From positions 1 to 64,000 of the forward strand of contig JAHUUI010000004.1 of the NCBI GenBank assembly GCA_019218315.1: a stretch of DNA of 64,000 bases, in the 5' to 3' direction. The notes beneath the pieces are model-generated. The model saw nothing but the letters and a program-made list of their open reading frames with translations. It was not told where the DNA came from and did not search any database. Both the position numbers and the translations under genes were made by a program. The DNA comes from Cardiobacteriaceae bacterium TAE3-ERU3 (GTDB taxonomy: Bacteria > Pseudomonadota > Gammaproteobacteria > Cardiobacteriales > Cardiobacteriaceae). Below are positions 39,808-48,486 of the stretch, in pieces; within the stretch, counting starts at the first letter, position 1; each line of letters starts with the position of its first letter.

Positions 39808-39831
39808 AATAACAATATTTATAACGATAAT
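39808..39831. promoter_or_regulatory. Fur-like hexamer array in the hmuT-exbB divergent region
   Basis: Four adjacent hexamers (AATAAC, AATATT, TATAAC, GATAAT) match the GATAAT unit of the Fur box at 4, 4, 4 and 6 of 6 positions. Further GATAAT/GATAAA units lie at 39786-39791 and 39801-39806. Position between hmuT and exbB, both iron-uptake genes, fits shared iron control. The region is AT-rich anyway, so chance matches are possible. Confidence 0.5.
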
Positions 39832-39889
39832 GGTTTACATTGAATACACATATATTTATAGTACAAACCTCAGCCTTGTGGAGTACATC

Positions 39890-40336
39890 GTGAGTTATCT
39901 AGAATTAATAAAAACCAATCTTGATTTGGTTATTTTTGCTGTTCTGGGCTTAATGAGCATCATTATGTTATGGAAAACAATAGAGCGTTACTGGTTTCTC
40001 AGCCAGATTAACCTCGATAACTATAAAGACATTCATCTTCTGGATAATGATCTAGAAAAGGGGCTTAACCCGATTTACACCATTGGCGCGAATGCACCCT
40101 ACGTAGGCCTACTTGGTACAGTTATCGGTATTCTGATTACCTTTTATGATATGGGTCAAGCTGGTGGTGACATTGATGCAGGTGAAATTATGATTGGACT
40201 TGCACTGGCTTTAAAAGCAACGGCATTAGGTATATTAGTCGCCATTCCTTCTGTAATTTTTTACAACATGTTATCACATAAAGTCTCTGTTAGACGCAAC
40301 CAATGGCTGTCAAAGCAAGCACAGAAAACACCGTAA
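39890..40336 (+). CDS. exbB: TonB-system energiser ExbB
   Basis: A 148-residue MotA/TolQ/ExbB proton-channel protein with three membrane helices. It shows LIKTNLDLVIFAVLGLMSII, then the conserved APYVGLLGTVIGILITFYDM and ALALKATALGILVAIPSVIFYN. GTG at 39890 is chosen because GGAG lies 6 bp upstream and gives the family start MSYLELIKTN. The frame is open to an ATG at 39830 without a ribosome site. Size fits the compact ExbB of TonB2-type systems. Leads exbD and tonB. Confidence 0.9.
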   Translation: MSYLELIKTNLDLVIFAVLGLMSIIMLWKTIERYWFLSQINLDNYKDIHLLDNDLEKGLNPIYTIGANAPYVGLLGTVIGILITFYDMGQAGGDIDAGEIMIGLALALKATALGILVAIPSVIFYNMLSHKVSVRRNQWLSKQAQKTP

Positions 40337-40348
40337 GATGATAATTAC

Positions 40349-40735
40349 ATGAAAAAATTCGACCAGATCAACGTCATTCCCTTCATTGATATCATGCTGG
40401 TACTGCTTGCAATTGTCTTGATGACAGCAAGCTTCATCTCGCAGGGTAAAATTAAAGTTAGTGTTCCTGAAGCTGAAACAGCTACAGCTGTCACTGCAGA
40501 TGATATAAGTGGCCACTATATTACTGTAACAAGTGAAGGCATTTATTATCTCAACGATTTAGCTACTGATATCGAATCACTAAGTACCGATATGGCAACA
40601 TGGTCACAAACTTCGCCTGTAACACTCAAAATAGACGCTAATGCCGTATTTAATGAGTTCATACAAATTAGCGACTTACTTAGAAAATATCAGCTCAATA
40701 ATGTACAAGTCATCACCTTGCCTAAAGCAGAATGA
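40349..40735 (+). CDS. exbD: TonB-system protein ExbD
   Basis: A 128-residue inner-membrane protein with one helix. The start MKKFDQINVIPFIDIMLVLL carries the proton-path aspartate of the ExbD/TolR family (VIPFIDIMLVLL), followed by a periplasmic domain ending in NNVQVITLPKAE. It completes the motor with ExbB. Twelve bp from exbB, and its stop overlaps the tonB ATG by 4 bp. Confidence 0.93.
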   Translation: MKKFDQINVIPFIDIMLVLLAIVLMTASFISQGKIKVSVPEAETATAVTADDISGHYITVTSEGIYYLNDLATDIESLSTDMATWSQTSPVTLKIDANAVFNEFIQISDLLRKYQLNNVQVITLPKAE

Positions 40736-41862
40736 TGCGTAATTTTGTATCCTTTCTTCTCTCGCTAATCATCAATCTAATAATCATTGGTGGGATTTAT
40801 TTACTTTCAAATCAACCAATGCCTGATAAAACCGACCTCGGCGAAGCCATGTTAACTTGGGAGTGGATTACTGAACCTGAGCCAGTTATTGAACCTTCCC
40901 CTATTGCAGAGAAGCCTGAGCCAGAATCTGAACCGGTTGTAGAACCGGAACATAAACCTGAGTCTGAATTTCCACCCAAAGAAGTTATTAAGCAACCGAA
41001 GTGTGCACCGGAATTATCAGCATCTGAGGCAGAGAAAAAAGCATTTAACCCTGATCCTGACTGCCCTCCGGATATTATCGCTGAATACGAACAAAAACGC
41101 TTAGAGCAGAAGCTCGAGAGCGAGCGGCTGCAGAAGCTTGAACGTGAGAGACAGCAGAAGCTTGAGCGTGAGCGACAGCAGAAGCTTGAGCGTGAGCGAC
41201 AGCAGAAGCTTGAGCGTGAGCGACAGCAGAAGCGTGAGCGACAGCAGAAGCTTGAGCGTGAGCGACAGCAGAAGCTTGAGCGTGAGCGACAGCAGAAGCT
41301 TGAGCGTGAGCGACAGCAGAAGCTTGAGCGTGAGCGACAGCAGAAGCTTGAGCGTGAGAGACAGCAAAAGCTTGAGCGTGAAAGCCAAGCTCAACAACAA
41401 TCAACGTCAAACGTAAATCCTTTTGGTAATCTTGACTATGCCACATCAGGCAGCGCTGTTAATTCATCTGGCACTCTGGGTCAAAGTGGCCAAGGCCAAA
41501 GCGGCAAGGCAGGTGGCACACCTCAAGGAACAGGAACTCGCAATGGAGGCGGCAGTGGTCAATCTAAAGGAACATCTGCTAACACTATCGCATCTTATAC
41601 AAATGGGCTACGTGCTGCCATTGAACGCAACCAACGATACCCAAGACGTGTTCAACGCATGGGTATTACTGGACAAGCTGTAGTAAGCTTTACGGTACAG
41701 CCTAATGGATCTTTAACTAATGTTCGCCTCAGCCGTTCCTCTGGGAATAGCTCGCTAGATCAAGAAGCAGTAGATACAGTAAAACGTACCGGGCAATATA
41801 AACCAACGCCAACAGGCAATGCGATGCCCCTGTCAATTCCAATCAATTTCACGCTAAGATAG
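40732..41862 (+). CDS. tonB: TonB with tandem-repeat helical rod
   Basis: A 376-residue energy transducer from ExbBD to outer-membrane receptors. In order: N-terminal membrane helix (residues 5-25), a Pro/Glu-rich segment (about 40-85), an E/R/K/Q rod made of the 8-residue unit KLERERQQ (about 134-220), a Gly/Ser/Thr linker (about 230-285), and the TonB C-terminal domain (IERNQRYPRRVQRMGITGQ to the end). The charged rod replaces much of the usual proline spacer and resembles TolA. No TonB-dependent receptor is in the window. The repeat is DNA-level tandem and could vary in length. Confidence 0.9.
   Translation: MMRNFVSFLLSLIINLIIIGGIYLLSNQPMPDKTDLGEAMLTWEWITEPEPVIEPSPIAEKPEPESEPVVEPEHKPESEFPPKEVIKQPKCAPELSASEAEKKAFNPDPDCPPDIIAEYEQKRLEQKLESERLQKLERERQQKLERERQQKLERERQQKLERERQQKRERQQKLERERQQKLERERQQKLERERQQKLERERQQKLERERQQKLERESQAQQQSTSNVNPFGNLDYATSGSAVNSSGTLGQSGQGQSGKAGGTPQGTGTRNGGGSGQSKGTSANTIASYTNGLRAAIERNQRYPRRVQRMGITGQAVVSFTVQPNGSLTNVRLSRSSGNSSLDQEAVDTVKRTGQYKPTPTGNAMPLSIPINFTLR
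41131..41393 (+). repeat. 24-bp tandem repeat inside tonB
   Basis: About eleven units of CAGAAGCTTGAGCGTGAGCG plus CAGC-type spacer sequence (24-bp period, each with a HindIII site AAGCTT). Four full copies come first, then one unit shortened by 6 bp (encoding KRERQQ, at about 41230), then six more, with the last diverging. Copies differ by very few bases, so the array is young. Both deletion and units are multiples of 3, so the frame is kept. Confidence 0.95.
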
Positions 41863-41992
41863 GTAAACCAAGCAAACCCAATATTACTTAATCACTCGCA
41901 CTTCATTGACTCCTGAAGATCTATGCGAAACACAACTTCTGATATCTAAAGCCTTTGGTTTGTGCTGTCTAGCTAAGCTCATGCTGAGCTGT

Positions 41993-44038
41993 TTAAAACA
42001 ATGGCTCACTAAAGTCATATTCAAAGCTATCCACCGCACTAACCATACCTTCACCCTGGAGTAATTGTAAATCATAAGGCCACACGCGGGAAAGCTGTGC
42101 TGGTGATTCCATATAATCGACAATAATCGTTTGCCCATATTCTTCAGCATGATTTTTAACGGCAGCCATGAAGCGCTCTTCTTCTTCATCTTCAAAGGTA
42201 TCAATTTCGCGCATATCAAGCTTAAGCACATCAGGCCCAATTTTTTCCAATAGCTCTTTCACATCATCATCAAAGCGACCAATTTCGGTTATTGCCACAT
42301 GGCTGCCATATTTACGCATATTGTTAGTAAAGTTTAGGGCTCCACTAAATGTGTTCAACGCTGTGTCGAGAGTGATTTCAAAAGTAGCTTGTTCTGGGGC
42401 AATGCCCGTCTGTTTGAATTGGCTAATCAGCCAGTCAACGAAAGTTTGGTCTTGAACTGATGAAGAAGTCAACCCGATATAACCATTAATAGCGCGTTGA
42501 TTTCCATCAAAACAAAGAACATCTTGAATAAATGCATTTACTTTAAGTTCATCAAGTACTTTACTCATATTTTGCCGCTCAGCTACAGCAACCAAACTAT
42601 CTAATTCAAAATCATCCCCCTGATCGGCATCTAACTCCACATCTAACTCAACACCAAAGCGTGGCACACCATCTGCTTCAAGATGACTAATAGGTAAATA
42701 TTTAACTTTCAGCCTTTGATCATCAATAATTTTTTGCAACTGCAATATCTTTCGTTCATCATTACGCGACAGTTTATTGGTATTTCCTGTCGTCAAATGG
42801 TCTTGACTCTGGCTCATTGATAGAGCCTTAACCGCCCTAAAACTGCTAGACAATAGCTGGCTATCCGTCATTTCAGGAGAAACCGTATCAACTAATGTAT
42901 AGACTTCCGGATGCACCATTCGATCAATACCTTCTGGAATTTCTCCTTGTAATTGAGTAATCAACTTTTCCATACGCTCAATCGCTACATGGCGTTCTCC
43001 TTGAGCCAATAGGATTAGGCAGTCGTCATTAAAACGTGTTGCAATAGTTGACGGTGGCATAAAACGTGTGACGCTTTTAGCAACACTATGCATTAATAGC
43101 TCAGCAGCATCATAGCCATCTTGCCCCCAAATCTCTCTATAATTTTCTAGCCACAAAAAAATCCAAATACCGAGTGACTCAGCAGATTTATTATCTTTAC
43201 GCTGATTCGCCAATAATTGTTGTATGGCACTAAAGCCCATCAAACCTGTTGTTCTATCAGTACTAACAGCTACCCCACCAGCTTGGTTTACTTCCCTCCA
43301 ATTGAGTTGAACAGCTTCTTCTCCATAAAAATTAACCTGACTCGCAGTACACTGTAACGTTTTTTTTGTACCACTTTGGGTTTGGATCTCAAAAGAATCA
43401 CTGGCACTCAAATTATGTCCCGATGCCGTCTTTAATAATATCTTTAAGGCTTTCTCTGACTTTGGTGTCACTAAGCTTAGCAACGTCAAATCATCAAGTT
43501 CCGACTTATCTTTAATCGCAAAGCAATCTAAAAACGCTTTATTTGCATCTATAAACAACCCATCTTGAATATAGCAAAGAGGATCAGGTGAATATTGGTA
43601 TAAAGCATTGTTTAATTGTGACAAAGCATCACATTGACATTTCAATTCATCAATTTTTTTTAGACGTTTATTGTCTTCAATAACTTGTACTGTGTGTTTA
43701 ACAGCACTTAATATATCTACTGGTTTTATACAGTAGTCCGCACCCGCTTTGATAAAATCGTTACAATTTTTTTCAGTCACAGCCAATATTGGAATATTGG
43801 CTGATACATTAGCATTTTGTTTTTTTAGTTTTAATACATTCTCAGCTTCATTACCCACCATGATGAGAATATCAGGAATGTCTTTTTTTAGTAGGTCTTT
43901 AACCTGCCAAACTTGATCACAAGTTTGCTCTTCCACTACATATTCACTTTTCAGATTCCGAAAGAAAATATGGTTCCATTCCATATTCTGGCTAACAAGA
44001 ATAATTTTGCAGTGTTCCAAAGTTCCGTATGAATTCAT
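41993..44038 (-). CDS. fimX: FimX-like degenerate c-di-GMP protein (REC-PAS-GGDEF-EAL)
   Basis: A 681-residue cytosolic protein with a receiver-like domain (10-120), a PAS domain (about 140-250), a degenerate GGDEF domain (about 265-400) and a degenerate EAL domain (about 440-681). The GGDEF site reads NDDCL after RF, and the EAL site reads VEL after RFG, so neither cyclase nor phosphodiesterase activity is expected. Size and order match Pseudomonas FimX (691), a c-di-GMP receptor for type IV pilus assembly. Pilus involvement here is inferred; no pilus gene is nearby. It starts 30 bp after ampG on the same strand. Confidence 0.8.
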   Translation of the reverse strand: MNSYGTLEHCKIILVSQNMEWNHIFFRNLKSEYVVEEQTCDQVWQVKDLLKKDIPDILIMVGNEAENVLKLKKQNANVSANIPILAVTEKNCNDFIKAGADYCIKPVDILSAVKHTVQVIEDNKRLKKIDELKCQCDALSQLNNALYQYSPDPLCYIQDGLFIDANKAFLDCFAIKDKSELDDLTLLSLVTPKSEKALKILLKTASGHNLSASDSFEIQTQSGTKKTLQCTASQVNFYGEEAVQLNWREVNQAGGVAVSTDRTTGLMGFSAIQQLLANQRKDNKSAESLGIWIFLWLENYREIWGQDGYDAAELLMHSVAKSVTRFMPPSTIATRFNDDCLILLAQGERHVAIERMEKLITQLQGEIPEGIDRMVHPEVYTLVDTVSPEMTDSQLLSSSFRAVKALSMSQSQDHLTTGNTNKLSRNDERKILQLQKIIDDQRLKVKYLPISHLEADGVPRFGVELDVELDADQGDDFELDSLVAVAERQNMSKVLDELKVNAFIQDVLCFDGNQRAINGYIGLTSSSVQDQTFVDWLISQFKQTGIAPEQATFEITLDTALNTFSGALNFTNNMRKYGSHVAITEIGRFDDDVKELLEKIGPDVLKLDMREIDTFEDEEEERFMAAVKNHAEEYGQTIIVDYMESPAQLSRVWPYDLQLLQGEGMVSAVDSFEYDFSEPLF

Positions 44039-44068
44039 GTCGTACCTAAGCGTTATTATTCACTAAAA

Positions 44069-45388
44069 TTATTGTTGAAATTGATCTCGCATAAACCATA
44101 GCAAGATCAGCGAAGGCACAGCCATAACAGCTGTTAAGACAAAGAAAATTGTCCAACTTCCGCCCAACCAATGATCAAGCACAAAACCGCTGGATGAAGC
44201 GAGTAACATACGAGAAAAACTTGCGGTAGAGGCTAATAGCGCATACTGCGTGCCGGTAAACTTCCGATCTGAACATACTGTCGATATAAAGCCAACGAAT
44301 GCAACGGTCGAAAACGCAGTTGTAATGTTATCTGCCACAACGGCAAAGGCCAAAAACCATGTTTGCGGGCCGATAATAGCAAGTACAGAATAAAGCAGAT
44401 TAGTCGATGCCATGGCAATGCCACCATACATAAGCGCCTTCCAGCTTTTCATCTGCCCAGCAATAATACCACTGACCAATGCAAGTATCATTAAAGACAC
44501 CCAACCAAAGATTTTTGCGTAACGGCTAATTTCTTGATCACTAAAGCCAATATCTTTATAAAACAGAATGGCTGAGCGACCCAAGAATGCTTCACCAAGT
44601 TTAAACAAAAATACAAATGCAAGCAGTATCAAGGCAAATTTAGCGCCACGAGATTGAAAAAGAGATCTAAATGGCGCAATAACCACCTGTTCAAACCACC
44701 CACCAGCACTCTGAACAGATTCATCAGTCACCTCAACACCAAGTACTTTTCGGTGGATTGGTCGATAAATAAGCCAAGTCAAGATAATGGCAAGTACAAA
44801 AAACACGCTGAGATACAAATATACCTGCTGCCAAGCAGCATTGGCATCTATCGCATGGTCTTTTAAATAGCCAACAATTTCTAGCCCTAGAGCACCACCC
44901 AGGCTAAAGCCCGTCCACCATCCAGCTGTTGCAAAGCCCGCTCCCATCGATAGCAGCTCACTATGCCCCGGTGGTGTAATTTCAATACGCAACGCATCTA
45001 TCGCTACATCTTGTAACGCAGATGCAAATGTAAGTACCAATGTCGCGCCGACCAAAAGCCACAGGCTCGATGCAACGTCAACGCGACTCGCAGCCAAGCA
45101 AGCAACGAGCATCAAGCTTTGCATTGCGATAATCCAGAAACGGCGACGATCAAGCCCCAACCCACGATAGCGATCTAGCAGTGGCGCCAATAACCAGTTA
45201 AATGCGTATAAGATGGCGATTGCACCAAAAGCCGTTATTGCACTGCGTGAATAACCAGTATCTTTGAGCCATACAGTAACTAATGAGAAAACAAAGATTT
45301 GAGGGTAGCCACTCATGACACCCAATAGAAAAACCTTTGCCATCAATGGCCACTTTTTAACAGCAGGAGAAGGGGCTGAATGCTGCAT
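44069..45388 (-). CDS. ampG: AmpG family muropeptide permease
   Basis: A 439-residue MFS-type inner-membrane protein with about 12 helices. It imports GlcNAc-anhydro-muropeptides for cell-wall recycling. The N-terminal pattern LLGVMSGYPQIFVFSLVTVWL, APLLDRYRGLGLDRRRFWI and SALQDVAIDALRIEI are AmpG hallmarks. Size is below E. coli AmpG (491), lacking the last helices as in many relatives. Upstream of the fimX-like gene. Role in beta-lactamase signalling cannot be assessed as no ampR or ampC is present. Confidence 0.88.
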   Translation of the reverse strand: MQHSAPSPAVKKWPLMAKVFLLGVMSGYPQIFVFSLVTVWLKDTGYSRSAITAFGAIAILYAFNWLLAPLLDRYRGLGLDRRRFWIIAMQSLMLVACLAASRVDVASSLWLLVGATLVLTFASALQDVAIDALRIEITPPGHSELLSMGAGFATAGWWTGFSLGGALGLEIVGYLKDHAIDANAAWQQVYLYLSVFFVLAIILTWLIYRPIHRKVLGVEVTDESVQSAGGWFEQVVIAPFRSLFQSRGAKFALILLAFVFLFKLGEAFLGRSAILFYKDIGFSDQEISRYAKIFGWVSLMILALVSGIIAGQMKSWKALMYGGIAMASTNLLYSVLAIIGPQTWFLAFAVVADNITTAFSTVAFVGFISTVCSDRKFTGTQYALLASTASFSRMLLASSSGFVLDHWLGGSWTIFFVLTAVMAVPSLILLWFMRDQFQQ

Positions 45389-45546
45389 GCAAAAGTCCTA
45401 ATTAAAAGAGGGAGGTATTATCATACTTTAATAATCATCTGCCAAGAGGTTATTATTTGCTTTCCAACTTAGCTTGCTCACCTAAAGGACAGATGAGGCT
45501 AAAACATTAGTATATAATTGACGCACATTTTTTACTTAAAGCCATT

Positions 45547-46560
45547 ATGTCTGGATTAAGCAACGCACTTACCAAACTTACGCAAACCAACCAGCCGATT
45601 TGGCAAGCACCGCTGCCATTTGATCTAATTCCTGCACATGTAGCTGGAACAATCAGTGCGCACGGCGCATTGGGCGCAATAAGAATTGGTGAGCATAGTA
45701 ACAAGAATGATCTAACAGCAGCTATCGAAGCTTATAAACTACATCACAACCACCCTGCTTTCTGCTTCGCTCATGCCCTACCCAATACTGATACTGCCTT
45801 AGCTAACCAAGATGAATATCAGCACCTTTTCGCACAAGCGGGATTGGAAACATCGCAAATTGGTCAGCCTGATACATTTTCAGAACTACTCGAGATAGCG
45901 ATTAACAGCCAACCTCGCGCTATTGGCTTTGCTCAAGGTCTTCCCCAAAGACACGACTTGGAACGTATCCGTACAGCATCAATACTCACATTTGCCATTT
46001 GCCACAGTGTTGCCGAAGCTGTTGTCGCAGAAGATCAGGGAATAGATATCGTTGTTCTGCAAGGTGATGAAGCGGGAGGCTTACACAGCCACTTCCCAAA
46101 TACATTACCGCAACAACCACAAAACGTATTGACTTTGCTCAAGCAAGCCCGCGAACTTGTCTCCTGCCCGCTTGTTGTATGGGGTGATTTCCCTCAAGGC
46201 CGAGATATTGTCGCAGCAATCATTTCTGGAGCCCAAGCGGTTATGATTGATCGACCACTGCTTTCTTGTAATGAAATAGAGCTAAATGAATCCCAGCGCA
46301 CCCAACTACAAACTCAGAATGAAACACAAAGTCTCATCAGTGATCAATTCAGCACGCTTCCCATGCGCTTACTGCCTAACCCATTGACGGAACGCTTACA
46401 CAGCGACCACCCTCAGCGTGAAATCATTTTGCATGAGATTCTACGCCGCAGACCGGAGTGGCGTCCGTTATGTGTTTCCCCAACACTATGTAAGCAGTAT
46501 TCAACCATCAGTGACTGCTTCAATGCCTACCAGCAGGATATCGCACAATACCTCGCCTAA
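45547..46560 (+). CDS. Nitronate monooxygenase-like flavoprotein
   Basis: A 337-residue TIM-barrel FMN protein of the nitronate monooxygenase/2-nitropropane dioxygenase family. Seen are IVVLQGDEAGGLHSHF (family GxEAGGH region, about residue 180) and CPLVVWGDFPQGRDIVAAI followed by GAQAVMIDRPLL, the phosphate-binding strands. The N-terminal half is divergent and short of the standard nucleophile context, so enzymatic activity on nitronates is uncertain. Its stop overlaps the mnmC ATG (TAATG), so the two are coupled. Divergent from ampG; a TATAAT lies upstream at about 45512. Confidence 0.75.
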   Translation: MSGLSNALTKLTQTNQPIWQAPLPFDLIPAHVAGTISAHGALGAIRIGEHSNKNDLTAAIEAYKLHHNHPAFCFAHALPNTDTALANQDEYQHLFAQAGLETSQIGQPDTFSELLEIAINSQPRAIGFAQGLPQRHDLERIRTASILTFAICHSVAEAVVAEDQGIDIVVLQGDEAGGLHSHFPNTLPQQPQNVLTLLKQARELVSCPLVVWGDFPQGRDIVAAIISGAQAVMIDRPLLSCNEIELNESQRTQLQTQNETQSLISDQFSTLPMRLLPNPLTERLHSDHPQREIILHEILRRRPEWRPLCVSPTLCKQYSTISDCFNAYQQDIAQYLA

Positions 46561-48428
46561 TGCCAACGCACCAACTCTCACCTGCTGAGCTTGAATGGCG
46601 TAATGGTGCGCCATTTAGCATCCACTATGGTGATATTTTTTACAACCCGGAAGACGGCTTTGCAGAAAGCGACCACACTTTTATTAATGGCAATGATCTA
46701 GCTCGGCGCTTTAGCGAGCTCAACACCAATGGATTATTTACCATCGGTGAAATTGGCTTCGGCAGTGGGCTCAACTTCATTAATACTTCTGCAAAATTTC
46801 TTCAGTGGGCACCACCACACAGCCATCTATATTACATCAGTACCGAGAAGCACCCGTGGCAATGTGCTGACTTACAAAAACTACATCAAAACTGGCCACT
46901 AGCTGAAATACGCCAAGCGTTGTATCGCCAGTATCCAGATTGCGCGCCCGGCTTTCATCAATTAAAGCTCCACTCACGCGTAACATTATTACTGCTTTGG
47001 GGCGACGTTGCTGAAACCTTGCCAGAATTGCAGGCAAAGGTTGATGCATGGTTCCTAGACGGCTTTGCACCGGGGAAAAATCCACAATGTTGGACGCCTG
47101 AGTTATGTGCACATTTAAGCCGTTGCAGCCATCCACAAACCACTGCAGCGACATTCAGTGCTGCACGTGCTGTGCGCGAAGCATTAACCCAGGCCGGCTT
47201 CAAGATTGAAAAAAGCAAAGGCTTTGGGCGCAAACGCGACATGCTTACCGCCACCTGTACCACACCCAATAGTGATCACCCTTTTTGGACTGACTTACCC
47301 CCCTTACATCCTGTCACCAAAATTGCAGTCATCGGTGCCGGCATTGCAGGCAGCACTACCGCACGAGCACTTGCCGAAAGTGGGCATCAAGTCACTATTT
47401 TTTCAACACCGGAGCATACTGCGGGCAGCGCCGTGCCACTCGCAGTTCCGTACTTACAGCCATCCACTAACGACACACCACAACGCCGCTATCAATTAAA
47501 TGCTTGGCATAGTGCCATGCGCTACTACTTAAATCATGATGAACACATCACTAAAATGCCTGTGGTTCGCCATGGCGACGCACAAAAACATCATATAATT
47601 TACGATCAAAAGCTGCTCAGTGATCAAGAGTGGCAACTTGATCCCAAAGGCAACCTTGTATTTAACAATATTGGTGCTATCCACCTACCAAACCTCTGCC
47701 ACGAACTGCGCCAACACCAAAACATCAACTATGCAGTCTCATCGCTAAAAGCACTACAGCAGCAAGAAAATGGCTGGCTTATTGGCAACGAACTATATTC
47801 ACACGTCATCATATGCACTGGCTGGCAAACAGAACTCGTGCCAGAAAAGAACCTGCACCGCGCCATTCGACCTTTGCGAGGCCAAGCCACACTGTTTAAC
47901 AGCGAGACATTACCAGCACACATCACTTGTGCCGACCACACCATCATTCCAGACATACGCCAATCACGAATTTATTGTGGTGCCAGCTACGATCCTAATG
48001 ATGCCGAACTCAGGCCAAGAGCTACTGACGATGCTGACAATTTAAGCGCATTACAGAGACACTATCCGGAGCTGGAATTAAAACAATGTGATCATTTTGT
48101 CGCTATCCGTGGCGCCACTCGCGACTACCTACCATTGGTTGGGCCAATAGCAACCACAGCCAGCGCCCTACATCATTATGCAAAATGGGCTCACGATGCA
48201 CGCAAACCCATTCATGCCACGCTTGAGCATTATCCCGGCCTATACATTCACGCAGGGCTCGGCTCAAAAGGCTGCACTCATGCCTTTCTCAATGCTGAAC
48301 TAATTACCGCCATGATCAATGCCGCACCACTACCACTGCCACGCAGCTTGCTTACCCATTTACTACCAGCGCGATTCACAATTCGCGCCATTATCCGGCG
48401 TCAATATCTCAACCCTATAGATTACTGA
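46560..48428 (+). CDS. mnmC: Bifunctional tRNA wobble-uridine modification enzyme MnmC
   Basis: Completes mnm5s2U at tRNA position 34. The 622-residue protein has an N-terminal SAM methyltransferase domain (GEIGFGSGLNF near residue 63; DGFAPGKNPQCW) and a C-terminal FAD oxidoreductase domain (AVIGAGIAGSTTARALAE near residue 260). The FAD half removes the carboxymethyl group and the other half methylates. Length is a little below E. coli MnmC (668). It follows the flavoprotein gene with overlap and ends at a strong terminator. It will act on tRNA-Lys TTT, encoded twice in this window. Confidence 0.94.
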   Translation: MPTHQLSPAELEWRNGAPFSIHYGDIFYNPEDGFAESDHTFINGNDLARRFSELNTNGLFTIGEIGFGSGLNFINTSAKFLQWAPPHSHLYYISTEKHPWQCADLQKLHQNWPLAEIRQALYRQYPDCAPGFHQLKLHSRVTLLLLWGDVAETLPELQAKVDAWFLDGFAPGKNPQCWTPELCAHLSRCSHPQTTAATFSAARAVREALTQAGFKIEKSKGFGRKRDMLTATCTTPNSDHPFWTDLPPLHPVTKIAVIGAGIAGSTTARALAESGHQVTIFSTPEHTAGSAVPLAVPYLQPSTNDTPQRRYQLNAWHSAMRYYLNHDEHITKMPVVRHGDAQKHHIIYDQKLLSDQEWQLDPKGNLVFNNIGAIHLPNLCHELRQHQNINYAVSSLKALQQQENGWLIGNELYSHVIICTGWQTELVPEKNLHRAIRPLRGQATLFNSETLPAHITCADHTIIPDIRQSRIYCGASYDPNDAELRPRATDDADNLSALQRHYPELELKQCDHFVAIRGATRDYLPLVGPIATTASALHHYAKWAHDARKPIHATLEHYPGLYIHAGLGSKGCTHAFLNAELITAMINAAPLPLPRSLLTHLLPARFTIRAIIRRQYLNPIDY

Positions 48429-48440
48429 GTCACAAACCAT

Positions 48441-48465
48441 AAAAGGCGCCTATAAGGCGCCTTTT
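48441..48465. terminator. Terminator between mnmC and lldD
   Basis: Stem AAAAGGCGCC (48441-48450) and GGCGCCTTTT (48456-48465), 5-nt loop. Symmetric, so it serves both convergent genes. Confidence 0.88.
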
Positions 48466-48486
48466 ATTCTCGGTGAGAACAGTTAT

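Noticed and set aside
41075-41446. Long frames on both strands and other frames across the tonB repeat
   Set aside because: They arise from the 24-bp periodic DNA and read as repeated low-complexity peptides; only the tonB frame continues into known domains.
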